A stretch of DNA of 64,000 nt from an uncultured Collinsella sp. (GTDB taxonomy: Bacteria > Actinomycetota > Coriobacteriia > Coriobacteriales > Coriobacteriaceae). The stretch is taken from positions 1 to 64,000 of the forward strand of contig CAUBIC010000006.1 of the NCBI GenBank assembly GCA_958435945.1, in the 5' to 3' direction. How positions within the stretch are numbered: the first letter of the stretch is position 1; every line of letters begins with the position of its first letter. A program made the translations under genes and the position numbers. The notes beneath the pieces were generated by a model, which saw only the letters and a program-made list of their open reading frames with translations, had not been told where the DNA came from and ran no database searches. Below, piece by piece: positions 26,713-33,554 of the stretch.

Positions 26713-28053
26713 GTGAAGACCCTTAGTTCTCTTGTAAAGCGCTCCGCGCAACTGATCGCCGGCATTGCCTGCGCTCTCGCCCTTGCTGCCGGCGTGCCGT
26801 CTATCGCCAACGCCCAGGTGCTTACGACTGATATCGTTTGCGGCAAGACCGCCGACGCCCGCGGCATCACGGCCGAGAATCTGCCCGATATCGATGCGAC
26901 CAACGCCATCGTCATGAGCAAGGACGGTTCCGTCTATTACGCTCGAAGTGCCGACGAGCAGGTCAAGATCGCCTCAATTACCAAGGTCATGACTGCGATC
27001 CTGACCGTCGAGAACTGCAAAATGGACGAGAAGATCACGGTGAGCAATGCTGCCGCCACCGTAGGCAACTCGACCGCCGGCCTGCTCGAAGGCGACGAGC
27101 TCACCGTGGAGCAAGCTCTGCGCGGTCTGATGATCCCCTCGGGCAACGATGCCGCCATCGCGCTTGCCGAGCACGCGGGCAAAAAGATCGACCCCAAGAC
27201 CAAGGACGCCGTGGCCACCTTTGTAAAGGCCATGAACGAGCGCGCTAAAAAGCTCGGCTGCACGGGAACGCTTTTTGAGAATCCGCACGGTCTGGACTTT
27301 GATGAGTGGGCCGGCGACATGCACTCTACCGCGCACGATGTAGCCCTGATGATGCAGGAGGCAATGAAGAGCGATACGTTCCGCGAAATCGTGGCGAGCG
27401 ATGATTCCTGGATTGAGGTTACGGGCGCCGACGGTTCCGACCATTCGCATTCCATGGATACGCACAATGAGCTGCTGGGGCAGGACGGCAATATCGGCGG
27501 TAAGACCGGCACCACCGACGATGCCGGCTATTGCTTTACGGCAGCCTACAACCGCGATGGCGACGAGACCTACACCGTCGTCTTGAACTCCAGCACCACC
27601 GATCAGCGCTTTGCCGACACGGCCGCCCTTGCCAACTGGTACTACGGCCACAAGGTGACGGTTGCGATCGCCAACACGCAGGAAAAGACTGCCAACGGCA
27701 ATCCGCTCATCGCGCGCATTGGCCAAACCGATTGGACGGACAAGACGATCGATGCCACGCTCGCCGATCCCGCAGCTCAGGCGACCGTCTTTGCGCTTGC
27801 CGGAGAGGTGACCGAGAAGGTTACCTATGATGACCTTTCGGGCACGGTACATGTAGGCGACAAGGTGGGTAGCGTGATGCTCAAGCAAGACGGCACCAAG
27901 ATCGCCGTCATGGATTTGGTTGCCGACGAGGAAGGCTCGGGGCCGAATCCCATTGAGTGGCTCCTTGTGAAGCTCGACCGCCTGGGCCGCCGCATCGACA
28001 ATCGCCCGCTTACGGCAGAAAGCGAAACCATAGCCAAGGCACCCGAGGTGTAG
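26713..28053 (+). CDS. D-alanyl-D-alanine carboxypeptidase (PBP5/DacA type)
   Basis: An exported S11-family penicillin-binding protein that trims the terminal D-Ala from peptidoglycan stems. From the GTG at 26713 it has a signal peptide (basic start, hydrophobic 12-28, cleavage near ANA-Q35), then the catalytic triad motifs S88-I-T-K91, S143-G-N145 and K264-T-G266. A C-terminal region follows, with an amphipathic, basic end (LVKLDRLGRRID) that may attach to the membrane. It is divergent from the VanRS-like pair, its likely regulator. A TTG 13 codons upstream is an alternative start. Confidence 0.9.
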   Translation: MKTLSSLVKRSAQLIAGIACALALAAGVPSIANAQVLTTDIVCGKTADARGITAENLPDIDATNAIVMSKDGSVYYARSADEQVKIASITKVMTAILTVENCKMDEKITVSNAAATVGNSTAGLLEGDELTVEQALRGLMIPSGNDAAIALAEHAGKKIDPKTKDAVATFVKAMNERAKKLGCTGTLFENPHGLDFDEWAGDMHSTAHDVALMMQEAMKSDTFREIVASDDSWIEVTGADGSDHSHSMDTHNELLGQDGNIGGKTGTTDDAGYCFTAAYNRDGDETYTVVLNSSTTDQRFADTAALANWYYGHKVTVAIANTQEKTANGNPLIARIGQTDWTDKTIDATLADPAAQATVFALAGEVTEKVTYDDLSGTVHVGDKVGSVMLKQDGTKIAVMDLVADEEGSGPNPIEWLLVKLDRLGRRIDNRPLTAESETIAKAPEV

Positions 28054-28078
28054 GGCCGGAGCGATATCACATCGAACC

Positions 28079-28112
28079 AAATGAGGCGTCCAACGGGGCG
28101 CCTCATTTTTTG
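28079..28112 (+). terminator. Intrinsic terminator of the carboxypeptidase gene
   Basis: AATGAGGCG pairs with CGCCTCATT, followed by a run of T residues. Confidence 0.9.
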
Positions 28113-28135
28113 AGGGTTCGAATCCCCAGCTAACG
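28113..28135 (+). repeat. Inverted fragment of a tRNA-Ser T-arm
   Basis: GGGTTCGAATCCCCAGCT on the plus strand exactly mirrors the T-arm and start of the acceptor of the minus-strand tRNA-Ser gene at 28187-28277. It lies just beyond that tRNA's terminator. The same arrangement, an inverted T-arm beyond the terminator, is seen at the tRNA-Arg and tRNA-Leu loci. Confidence 0.7.
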
Positions 28136-28146
28136 TTTTTGGTAAC

Positions 28147-28172
28147 AAAAAAGGGCCCCAAACGGGACCCTT
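28147..28172 (-). terminator. Terminator of tRNA-Ser
   Basis: GGGTCCC pairs with GGGGCCC on the minus strand, followed by six U residues. Confidence 0.85.
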
Positions 28173-28186
28173 CTTTAAAGTTAAAC

Positions 28187-28277
28187 TGGCGGAGAGCTGG
28201 GGATTCGAACCCCAGATGCCCTTTTGGGGCATACTCGCTTAGCAGGCGAGCACCTTCGGCCTCTCGGTCAGCTCTCC
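28187..28277 (-). tRNA. tRNA-Ser(GCT)
   Basis: A class II tRNA with acceptor arms GGAGAGC/GCTCTCC, a long variable arm (TATGCCCC..GGGGCAT region), T-arm GGGGTTCGAATCCCC and anticodon loop CTGCTAA, anticodon GCT (reads AGC/AGT). The discriminator is G and CCA is encoded (28187-28189). Confidence 0.96.
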
Positions 28278-28291
28278 GTAACAGCCGTTCT

Positions 28292-28320
28292 ATAGTAACC
28301 AAACAGCCGAAGTTGGGCAA
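28292..28320 (-). promoter_or_regulatory. tRNA-Ser promoter
   Basis: TTGCCC and TACTAT separated by exactly 17 bases, about 15 bp upstream of the mature tRNA 5' end. Confidence 0.75.
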
Positions 28321-28382
28321 GGGGAATTTTGAGGCGTTTCCTCTTTTACCTCTCTTTTACCAGTAAACGTCTCAGTCAATCA

Positions 28383-28437
28383 TCTCAATCTGTAACATCT
28401 GCAGGCCGTAATCCCCTCCAGATGTTACAGATTGAGA
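28383..28437. repeat. Perfect 18-bp inverted repeat
   Basis: Arms TCTCAATCTGTAACATCT and its exact complement enclose 19 bases between tRNA-Ser and the ATPase gene. There is no U tract on either side, so it is more likely a foldback repeat or binding site than a terminator. Confidence 0.7.
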
Positions 28438-28486
28438 CAAAGATACAAGGACAGCCCCAGCGACAGCGCGGACAGCCCATTCTTTA

Positions 28487-29569
28487 TTAGTTCTCTCGAA
28501 CGGTCTCCAATAGATAATCGCGCATGTACGGAATTGCAAACGAAACACAGCCATAGCCCGCGGGCTCAATCAACCCCGCATCGATCAGACGCTTGCGATA
28601 TGACCCAACTTTGTTCGCCGACAAACCCATCTTCTTGGCGATATCGCCGTTGGCGATATCGACGCCCTCGCATTGAGCCATCGCCGCGAGATACTGAAAC
28701 TGCCGTTCCGACACCCTGCGCAGCGCTGGGGCAATCACCATAGCATTAAAGCTATCAAGAGCCGCCTGGATACCCTTACGAGCCGCCTCTTCGCTCACGC
28801 TCTCCGCCCCACTGCGCGCAGCAACCTGCCAAGCGTAATATCCGACCAGCTGGACCATAAAGGGATAGCCTGCCGAAGCTTTTGTTAATAGCTCAGCGGC
28901 ACCTTTGTCGAGCTCCTTGCCCGCTCGTCTCATCGTATCCTCAAACGATCCGCCAACTTCAAAATCGGAAAGCCGAGTAAGTTCAACATGTTTGGCTCGC
29001 TGAAGGAACGTCAACGTATCATCCACCACCACGCCATCTACCGATGTCGGCAGCCCGGCGAAAGCGAAAGCGACATTCGCTCCTTGGCGGATCAAGAGCT
29101 GCATCTCGTTGCCTAGCTCGCGCATTTCCTCAGTTGAGGCATCCTGGATCTCGTCGAGCGTAATGAGCAGACCACCGCGCTTCGCAGCATCGTACATCGC
29201 CTCGCCCAGATGAGAGGCCGACTTCGACATCTCCATGGAGCCAAGGCTGACCCCTAAAATCGATGGGGAAATCGAGATTGATTCAAGACGAACGTTTCGC
29301 TGCAGAGCCTCGAGGATTCTATTGCAAAAACCAGCATTGGAGGCAACGTCAACGACCTCGAATCCTTTTTTGCGTGCAAGGTCACCCAATGCATTAAGGA
29401 GCACCGTTTTACCTGTGCCTCGGACGCCCGAGATGCGCATGAGTCGATCGGGGGCACCAGGACCATTCTCAAGAGCCTCGGCAAAGTCATCCAAAACAGT
29501 GTCCCGTCCGATAAGCTCAGGCGGATTCATGCCCGCCGTTGGCTTAAAGGGGTTAACAGCTTTCGTCAT
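28487..29569 (-). CDS. AAA/STAND-like ATPase with C-terminal winged helix
   Basis: A 360-residue ATPase of the archaeal-ATPase-like type found alone in many genomes. Walker A is GVRGTGKT (48-55) and Walker B is LLITLDEIQD (about 132-141). The last 70 residues (QFQYLAAMA...MGLSANKVGSYRKRLIDAGLI) look like a winged helix-turn-helix. The start ATG has GGAGGACAGA before it; an upstream in-frame start adds 12 residues. Function is unknown: such proteins are proposed to act in stress, mobile-element or toxin-linked processes. Its upstream region carries repeated palindromes (separate entry), so it may regulate itself. Confidence 0.82.
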   Translation of the reverse strand: MTKAVNPFKPTAGMNPPELIGRDTVLDDFAEALENGPGAPDRLMRISGVRGTGKTVLLNALGDLARKKGFEVVDVASNAGFCNRILEALQRNVRLESISISPSILGVSLGSMEMSKSASHLGEAMYDAAKRGGLLITLDEIQDASTEEMRELGNEMQLLIRQGANVAFAFAGLPTSVDGVVVDDTLTFLQRAKHVELTRLSDFEVGGSFEDTMRRAGKELDKGAAELLTKASAGYPFMVQLVGYYAWQVAARSGAESVSEEAARKGIQAALDSFNAMVIAPALRRVSERQFQYLAAMAQCEGVDIANGDIAKKMGLSANKVGSYRKRLIDAGLIEPAGYGCVSFAIPYMRDYLLETVREN

Positions 29570-29594
29570 TCTGTCCTCCTCTGCTAGTTTTAAC

Positions 29595-29628
29595 AACTTT
29601 AACAAAGTTTAGCAACTTTAGCAGAGTT
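29595..29628. promoter_or_regulatory. Tandem palindromic half-sites before the ATPase gene
   Basis: AACTTT-AAC-AAAGTT is followed closely by AACTTTAGCAGAGTT. Related TTTAACA/TTTAGCA words continue to about 29640 in an AT-rich block just upstream of the ribosome site. The pattern suggests an operator read by a dimeric DNA-binding protein, possibly the winged-helix ATPase itself. Confidence 0.5.
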
Positions 29629-29731
29629 TAACAGTTTTAGCAGGCTCGGCGGCTTTATGCCTTACCGATCCTGCCGGGTCCTCCCGCCCGCGCCGATACA
29701 AATAGCGCGGTGCGGCCCCTCTATATCGCCC

Positions 29732-32173
29732 CTACCCCAGCGAGCGACTGAGGGAGCCGAGCTCATCGTTGCCCATGGTGCGCCACATTTGGAAGATGCA
29801 GACGCGCGCCAGGAAAAAGAAGCCGTTATCGACCAGCTGCACGGCGGCATCCGCCAGCTGGTTGGTCACAGCGGACACGGGAGGCAGCTCGAGCCCGGCT
29901 TTACGGATGGTCTCAACCGCATCCTCGAACGTCGGCGGCTCATTGACGCCCATCTCGTTCATAAGGCCCTGCATTTCCTCCAGCGCGCTGCTACCCGACT
30001 CCTCGCCGCGCGGCACGAGGCAGTAGCACGCCAACGCGAGCTCGAGCTGGTCGCAGTTCCAATAGGCAAACGCCAGACGATAGAACAGATAACCGATTGC
30101 GGAACGGTCACTGGCAATGCGCAGGCCGTGGCGCGCCACCTCGATAATCTCGTCAAAGCGCTCCAGGCGCGCCAGCACGTTGATGAGCGCAAAGTGCGAC
30201 TGCATGGACGAGCGAGCCAGATCGTAAAGACGACGCACCTCGGGCAATGCCCGTTCAAAATCCTCCTGCTCGGCGTAATAACTGCAGATCTCGTGCTGGG
30301 CAAAGTACAGCGCATCGGGAGCACGCAAAATACGAACGGAGCGGTCTTCCTCCATTACCGGCAGCACCATGCGTACCAGCTGGTTGTCGCAAAACTGCGT
30401 CTGGACCGGACCCGTTGCCAAAAGCTCGGCAACGGCGCACTTAGCCTCCAACTCCTCAACAAGACGGGAGAAGCCCTCAAACGCGCTTGCACGGTCAACT
30501 TTTGCCTGCTCGCGCAACTCAACGACGCGCGCCACATACGGGTCATCGTCCATCTCCATGACCTCGAGCTCATCAGCCGTATCGGCAAGCAGCAGGTCGC
30601 GCAACGCCGGCGGCAGCGAACGGTGGTCGTCACGCGGGCGAGCGTGAACCTCTGCAGGCTCAATCGCATCCGGCGCGTCCGACTCATATGCCTCAAGCAT
30701 GCGCTTGCACGGCATATCGTCCATATCCATGCTCTCAAGATCCTTGGCGACAGGCACGCAATTGGCCAGATAGGCCGCACGCCCAAAGGAATATGTTGCA
30801 ATGACGCGCTCGCCCTGCTCGCCGTCGGGAGCCGCAATCTGAACATAGCAGCGCGCAATGCAGGCACCTGCGGCAAAGCAAGCCGCTGCCAGCGTAAGCG
30901 CCACGCGCGCGTCGTGCTCCGCGGCCCAAATCGCACGCGCACTCTCGTCCAACTCGCGCCAAACATCATCCTGGGCGTCGTATTCACGTTGTGGCATGGC
31001 ATCCACGACAGAGTGCCCAAACCGAACGAGCATAATCCCCTCGGCAACGTTTGCCCGATAGGTATAGTCGAGCCGTGTGACCACGTTAAGTGCCTCGACA
31101 ATACGCGCGAAGCGGCTGCGCACATCCCACTCACCGCCCGGCTGGCAAGCCACCGTTCCCGGTTTGCCCCACGGGTTGTCGCTCGAGGCCGTATCGAGCA
31201 GTCGGGGAACATCGTTGGTCGTCTTGGCGATATGCCACGCGTCAAAGAGCGCGCAGCCCTCAAGGCTCGGCGAGGATGCCGCCGGGACCAATCCGGCCCC
31301 GATGCGTTCAAGGATGCCAGAGAGGCGATTGAGACGGCACTCGATGGCAAGCAGCATGTCAATCTCGTCCTGGTCCAGCAGGCTGCGATCAAAATTGAGA
31401 TAGAACAGCTTTGAGCGGTCGATGCGCGCTAGGCTCATTTCGGACTTGGCAGCAATGGTGCGCAGGCGGGGTAAGTCGATCTCGCTCATAAGGGCGGCGG
31501 CATAGCGCTCGATACCGCTCGGATTCTCGGCATGGTCAACACGGTAAAGCAGCGTCTCGATAGCATCGGGGAGCGGTGCCGTGTCAAAGCCCAAAAACAC
31601 CTCGACCGGCTCGGGCAACTTTACGAGTTTGATCTTGTCGACAACGTTTTGCATGTCTGCATCGAGACCGTCGACGCCCGCCGTGTTCGCAAGAGCGCTT
31701 TCGGAGTTGGCAAATATCACGTAGCGCAAGAACATCGAGGCCATGAACTCGCCGAAAGGAAGGGCGCGGGTCGAATTCCATGTCTCGTGGTCGGACTGCT
31801 CGCGCATGGGGCCTTCGGGAGAGCCGGCAGTTCGCGCACACGCGCGCATTGCACCGTTAGCTTCCCTCACCATAATCTCGCCAATACTGGAATCGGACTC
31901 GTGAAGGACCAGCTCCATGTCAGGGTCCTCGGGCAACGGTACTTCCCGAACAGGACGATCAACCTTATAAACCTTGCCCGACACGCTCACGTAGCCCAAG
32001 AGCGATATGTGAGTTTTGCCGACGAATTCGACGACATAGCACGACTCTTTGGGGTCCTCGCCAAAGACTTTCCAGACAACACCATATGAGCGCCCCGCAG
32101 GCTGCTCTGGCATCGATGGAAAACGCTTTTTGGGGTCGAGAAACCTGAGCTTGTATGTCGGACGCTCTGCCAC
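29732..32173 (-). CDS. Large hypothetical protein with TPR-like C-terminus
   Basis: An 813-residue cytosolic protein I do not recognise. It has no signal peptide or convincing membrane helix. The first ~100 residues (KLRFLDPKKRFP...GYVSVSGKVYKVDRP) look like a small beta domain. The region from about 590 to 770 has helix pairs such as LYFAQHEICSYYAEQEDFERALP and IGYLFYRLAFAYWNCDQLELALA, spaced like tetratricopeptide repeats. Such repeats mediate protein contacts. Start is GTG at 32173 with AGGGTGAT upstream. It is a single gene transcribed away from the tRNA-Arg array. Confidence 0.75.
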   Translation of the reverse strand: MAERPTYKLRFLDPKKRFPSMPEQPAGRSYGVVWKVFGEDPKESCYVVEFVGKTHISLLGYVSVSGKVYKVDRPVREVPLPEDPDMELVLHESDSSIGEIMVREANGAMRACARTAGSPEGPMREQSDHETWNSTRALPFGEFMASMFLRYVIFANSESALANTAGVDGLDADMQNVVDKIKLVKLPEPVEVFLGFDTAPLPDAIETLLYRVDHAENPSGIERYAAALMSEIDLPRLRTIAAKSEMSLARIDRSKLFYLNFDRSLLDQDEIDMLLAIECRLNRLSGILERIGAGLVPAASSPSLEGCALFDAWHIAKTTNDVPRLLDTASSDNPWGKPGTVACQPGGEWDVRSRFARIVEALNVVTRLDYTYRANVAEGIMLVRFGHSVVDAMPQREYDAQDDVWRELDESARAIWAAEHDARVALTLAAACFAAGACIARCYVQIAAPDGEQGERVIATYSFGRAAYLANCVPVAKDLESMDMDDMPCKRMLEAYESDAPDAIEPAEVHARPRDDHRSLPPALRDLLLADTADELEVMEMDDDPYVARVVELREQAKVDRASAFEGFSRLVEELEAKCAVAELLATGPVQTQFCDNQLVRMVLPVMEEDRSVRILRAPDALYFAQHEICSYYAEQEDFERALPEVRRLYDLARSSMQSHFALINVLARLERFDEIIEVARHGLRIASDRSAIGYLFYRLAFAYWNCDQLELALACYCLVPRGEESGSSALEEMQGLMNEMGVNEPPTFEDAVETIRKAGLELPPVSAVTNQLADAAVQLVDNGFFFLARVCIFQMWRTMGNDELGSLSRSLG

Positions 32174-32264
32174 GAAATATCACCCTGATCAGTCGTTGAA
32201 AGAAGGAGTGGCCGCGGATGGGCCGCGACACCTACTCGGAATCTTACACGAGTCGATAAGAAAT

Positions 32265-32305
32265 AGTCCGCTTCACGTTCGCGCCTCGACCGAGGTTCGA
32301 ATCCA
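32265..32305. repeat. Right-end fragment of the tRNA-linked element
   Basis: GTCCGCTTCACGTTCGCGCC followed by the inverted T-arm GAGGTTCGAATCC matches the last ~40 bp of the full element at 32379-32494 with two changes. The terminator plus truncated tRNA-Arg 3' end that follows (32306-32378) is a degenerate copy of the sequence at 32495-32572. Confidence 0.7.
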
Positions 32306-32378
32306 TGGGATGCCGCCATAAAAGAAAAGCCCCCGTTGCCGGAGGCTTCAAGTTCAAATGGTGCGGCGTATAGGATTC

Positions 32379-32494
32379 CGCGCATCCGCTTCGCGGATCC
32401 GCGCCGGCTTCGCCCGCCTGCCGGCGTGCTCGCCCGCTCGCTACGGACGCTCCGCGTCCGCTTTACGCTCGCGCCTCGACCGAGGTTCGAATCC
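32379..32494. repeat. tRNA-linked multi-hairpin element, copy Arg1 (116 bp)
   Basis: Begins immediately after GGATTC of a truncated tRNA-Arg 3' end and ends with an inverted T-arm (GAGGTTCGAATCC). Internal stems: CGCGCATCCGC with GCGGATCCGCG; GCCGGC with GCCGGC; CGGACGC-TCC-GCGTCCG; and CCTCG with CGAGG. The third stem differs from copies Arg2 and Arg3 (AAAACGC/GCGTTTT) on both arms, which preserves pairing. Confidence 0.8.
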
Positions 32495-32509
32495 ATGGGA
32501 TGCCGGCGT

Positions 32510-32538
32510 AAAAGAAAAGCCTCCGTTGCCGGAGGCTT
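32510..32538 (-). terminator. Terminator of tRNA-Arg copy 1
   Basis: GCCTCCG pairs with CGGAGGC around a short loop, then UUUUCUUUU on the minus strand. Confidence 0.85.
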
Positions 32539-32548
32539 CAAGTTCAAT

Positions 32549-32625
32549 TGGTGCGGCGTATAGGATTCGAACCTATGACGTTCTGATTCGTAGTCAGACC
32601 CTCTATCCAGCTGAGGTAACGCCGC
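32549..32625 (-). tRNA. tRNA-Arg(ACG), copy 1
   Basis: Acceptor arms GCGGCGT/ACGCCGC, T-arm TAGGTTCGAATCCTA, anticodon stem TCTGA/TCAGA with loop CTACGAA, anticodon ACG (A34 is usually deaminated to inosine to read CGN). Discriminator A, CCA encoded at 32549-32551. Identical to the other two copies. Its promoter is TTGACC-17-CATAAT. Confidence 0.96.
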
Positions 32626-32637
32626 GACTTGTTGATT

Positions 32638-32666
32638 ATTATGCACATGGACTGAATAATGGTCAA
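32638..32666 (-). promoter_or_regulatory. Promoter of tRNA-Arg copy 1
   Basis: TTGACC (32661-32666) and CATAAT (32638-32643) with a 17-base spacer. Confidence 0.85.
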
Positions 32667-32803
32667 GCGTTTTTTCAAAAAAAGTTATCGAATTTGATTT
32701 TTACTCATTTGGAGCACTTGGCGCGATCCTCGACGTATCGCGATATAAGAAAAGCCCCCGTTGCCGGGAGCTTCAAGATCAATTGGTGCGGCGTATAGGA
32801 TTC

Positions 32804-32919
32804 CGCGCATCCGCTGCGCGAATCCGCGCCGGCTTCGCCCGCCTGCCGGCGTGCTCGCCCGCTCGCTGAAAACGCTCCGCGTTTTCTTGACGCTCGCGCC
32901 TCGACCGAGGTTCGAATCT
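32804..32919. repeat. tRNA-linked multi-hairpin element, copy Arg2 (116 bp)
   Basis: Same length and layout as copy Arg1: it starts right after GGATTC of a truncated tRNA-Arg end and finishes with the inverted T-arm GAGGTTCGAATC. The third stem is GAAAACGC-TCC-GCGTTTTC. The truncated tRNA end before it has its own terminator (about 32750-32775), but no inverted T-arm precedes that. Confidence 0.8.
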
Positions 32920-32942
32920 CCGCAATGCTCCCATATAAGAAA

Positions 32943-32962
32943 AGCCCCCGTTGCCGGGAGCT
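32943..32962 (-). terminator. Terminator of tRNA-Arg copy 2
   Basis: AGCTCCCGG pairs with CCGGGGGCT around a short loop; the minus-strand sequence continues UUUCUUAU. Confidence 0.8.
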
Positions 32963-32973
32963 TTAAAGTCAAT

Positions 32974-33050
32974 TGGTGCGGCGTATAGGATTCGAACCTA
33001 TGACGTTCTGATTCGTAGTCAGACCCTCTATCCAGCTGAGGTAACGCCGC
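32974..33050 (-). tRNA. tRNA-Arg(ACG), copy 2
   Basis: Identical in sequence to copies 1 and 3, with encoded CCA at 32974-32976 and its own promoter and terminator. The spacing between the three genes is 425 and 430 bp, as expected for tandem duplication of a unit carrying the element. Confidence 0.96.
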
Positions 33051-33062
33051 AACGCACGGATT

Positions 33063-33091
33063 ATTATGCACGCGAGCCCCCGATGGGTCAA
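33063..33091 (-). promoter_or_regulatory. Promoter of tRNA-Arg copy 2
   Basis: TTGACC (33086-33091) and CATAAT (33063-33068) with a 17-base spacer. Confidence 0.85.
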
Positions 33092-33233
33092 GCGACAATT
33101 TGAAAAAATTTTACGGAGTGGTGATTGGGCTGTTCACACCCCGACCGAGGTTCGAATCCATGCGGTGTTGCCATAAAAGAAAAGCCCCCGTTGCCGGAGG
33201 CTTCAAGTTCGATTGGTGCGGCGTATAGGATTC

Positions 33234-33349
33234 CGCGCATCCGCTGCGCGGATCCGCGCCGGCTTCGCCCGCCTGCCGGCGTGCTCGCCCGCTCGCTGAA
33301 AACGCTCCGCGTTTTCTTGACGCGCGCGCCTCGACCGAGGTTCGAATCC
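33234..33349. repeat. tRNA-linked multi-hairpin element, copy Arg3 (116 bp)
   Basis: Nearly identical to copy Arg2. Stems are CGCGCATCCGC/GCGGATCCGCG, GCCGGC/GCCGGC, GAAAACGC/GCGTTTTC and CCTCG/CGAGG, then the inverted T-arm GAGGTTCGAATCC. It carries no plausible coding frame; frames through it read as G/R/S-rich low-complexity sequence. Confidence 0.82.
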
Positions 33350-33370
33350 ATGCGGTGTTGCCATAAAAGA

Positions 33371-33393
33371 AAAGCCCCCGTTGCCGGAGGCTT
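33371..33393 (-). terminator. Terminator of tRNA-Arg copy 3
   Basis: AAGCCTCCGG pairs with CCGGGGGCTT apart from one mismatch, then UUCUUUU on the minus strand. Confidence 0.8.
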
Positions 33394-33403
33394 CAAGTTC
33401 GAT

Positions 33404-33480
33404 TGGTGCGGCGTATAGGATTCGAACCTATGACGTTCTGATTCGTAGTCAGACCCTCTATCCAGCTGAGGTAACGCCGC
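33404..33480 (-). tRNA. tRNA-Arg(ACG), copy 3
   Basis: Third identical tRNA-Arg(ACG), CCA encoded at 33404-33406. Its promoter differs from the other two (TTGACT-17-TTTTAT) because its upstream DNA is unrelated, so this is probably the original 5' edge of the array. Confidence 0.96.
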
Positions 33481-33492
33481 AGCGCAAGACAT

Positions 33493-33521
33493 ATAAAACC
33501 ACTTTAGTTAGTTGGAGTCAA
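33493..33521 (-). promoter_or_regulatory. Promoter of tRNA-Arg copy 3
   Basis: TTGACT (33516-33521) and TTTTAT (33493-33498) with a 17-base spacer. Confidence 0.75.
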
Positions 33522-33554
33522 GCACAATCTCAAACTTTTTGAAGAATATGTTCC

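Larger units (their letters stand above)
33160..33423. repeat. 74-bp exact direct repeats flanking the Arg3 element
   Basis: Positions 33160-33233 and 33350-33423 are identical over 74 bp. Each holds a short spacer, the terminator and the tRNA-Arg 3' acceptor up to the T-loop (GGATTC). The distal copy runs into the 116-bp element; the proximal copy continues as the complete tRNA. The period is 190 bp, like the two ends of an inserted element. Confidence 0.85.

Noticed and set aside
32265..33480. Possible CRISPR array
   Set aside because: Repeat units are 74-190 bp, contain tRNA ends and terminators, spacers are not unique short sequences, and no cas genes are present.
32336..33492. Frames of 75-146 codons through the tRNA-Arg array, with repeated Arg/Ser/Gly-rich products
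   Set aside because: They translate tRNA T-arms, terminators and the GC-rich hairpin core. No ribosome site, and each frame is interrupted by functional tRNA genes.
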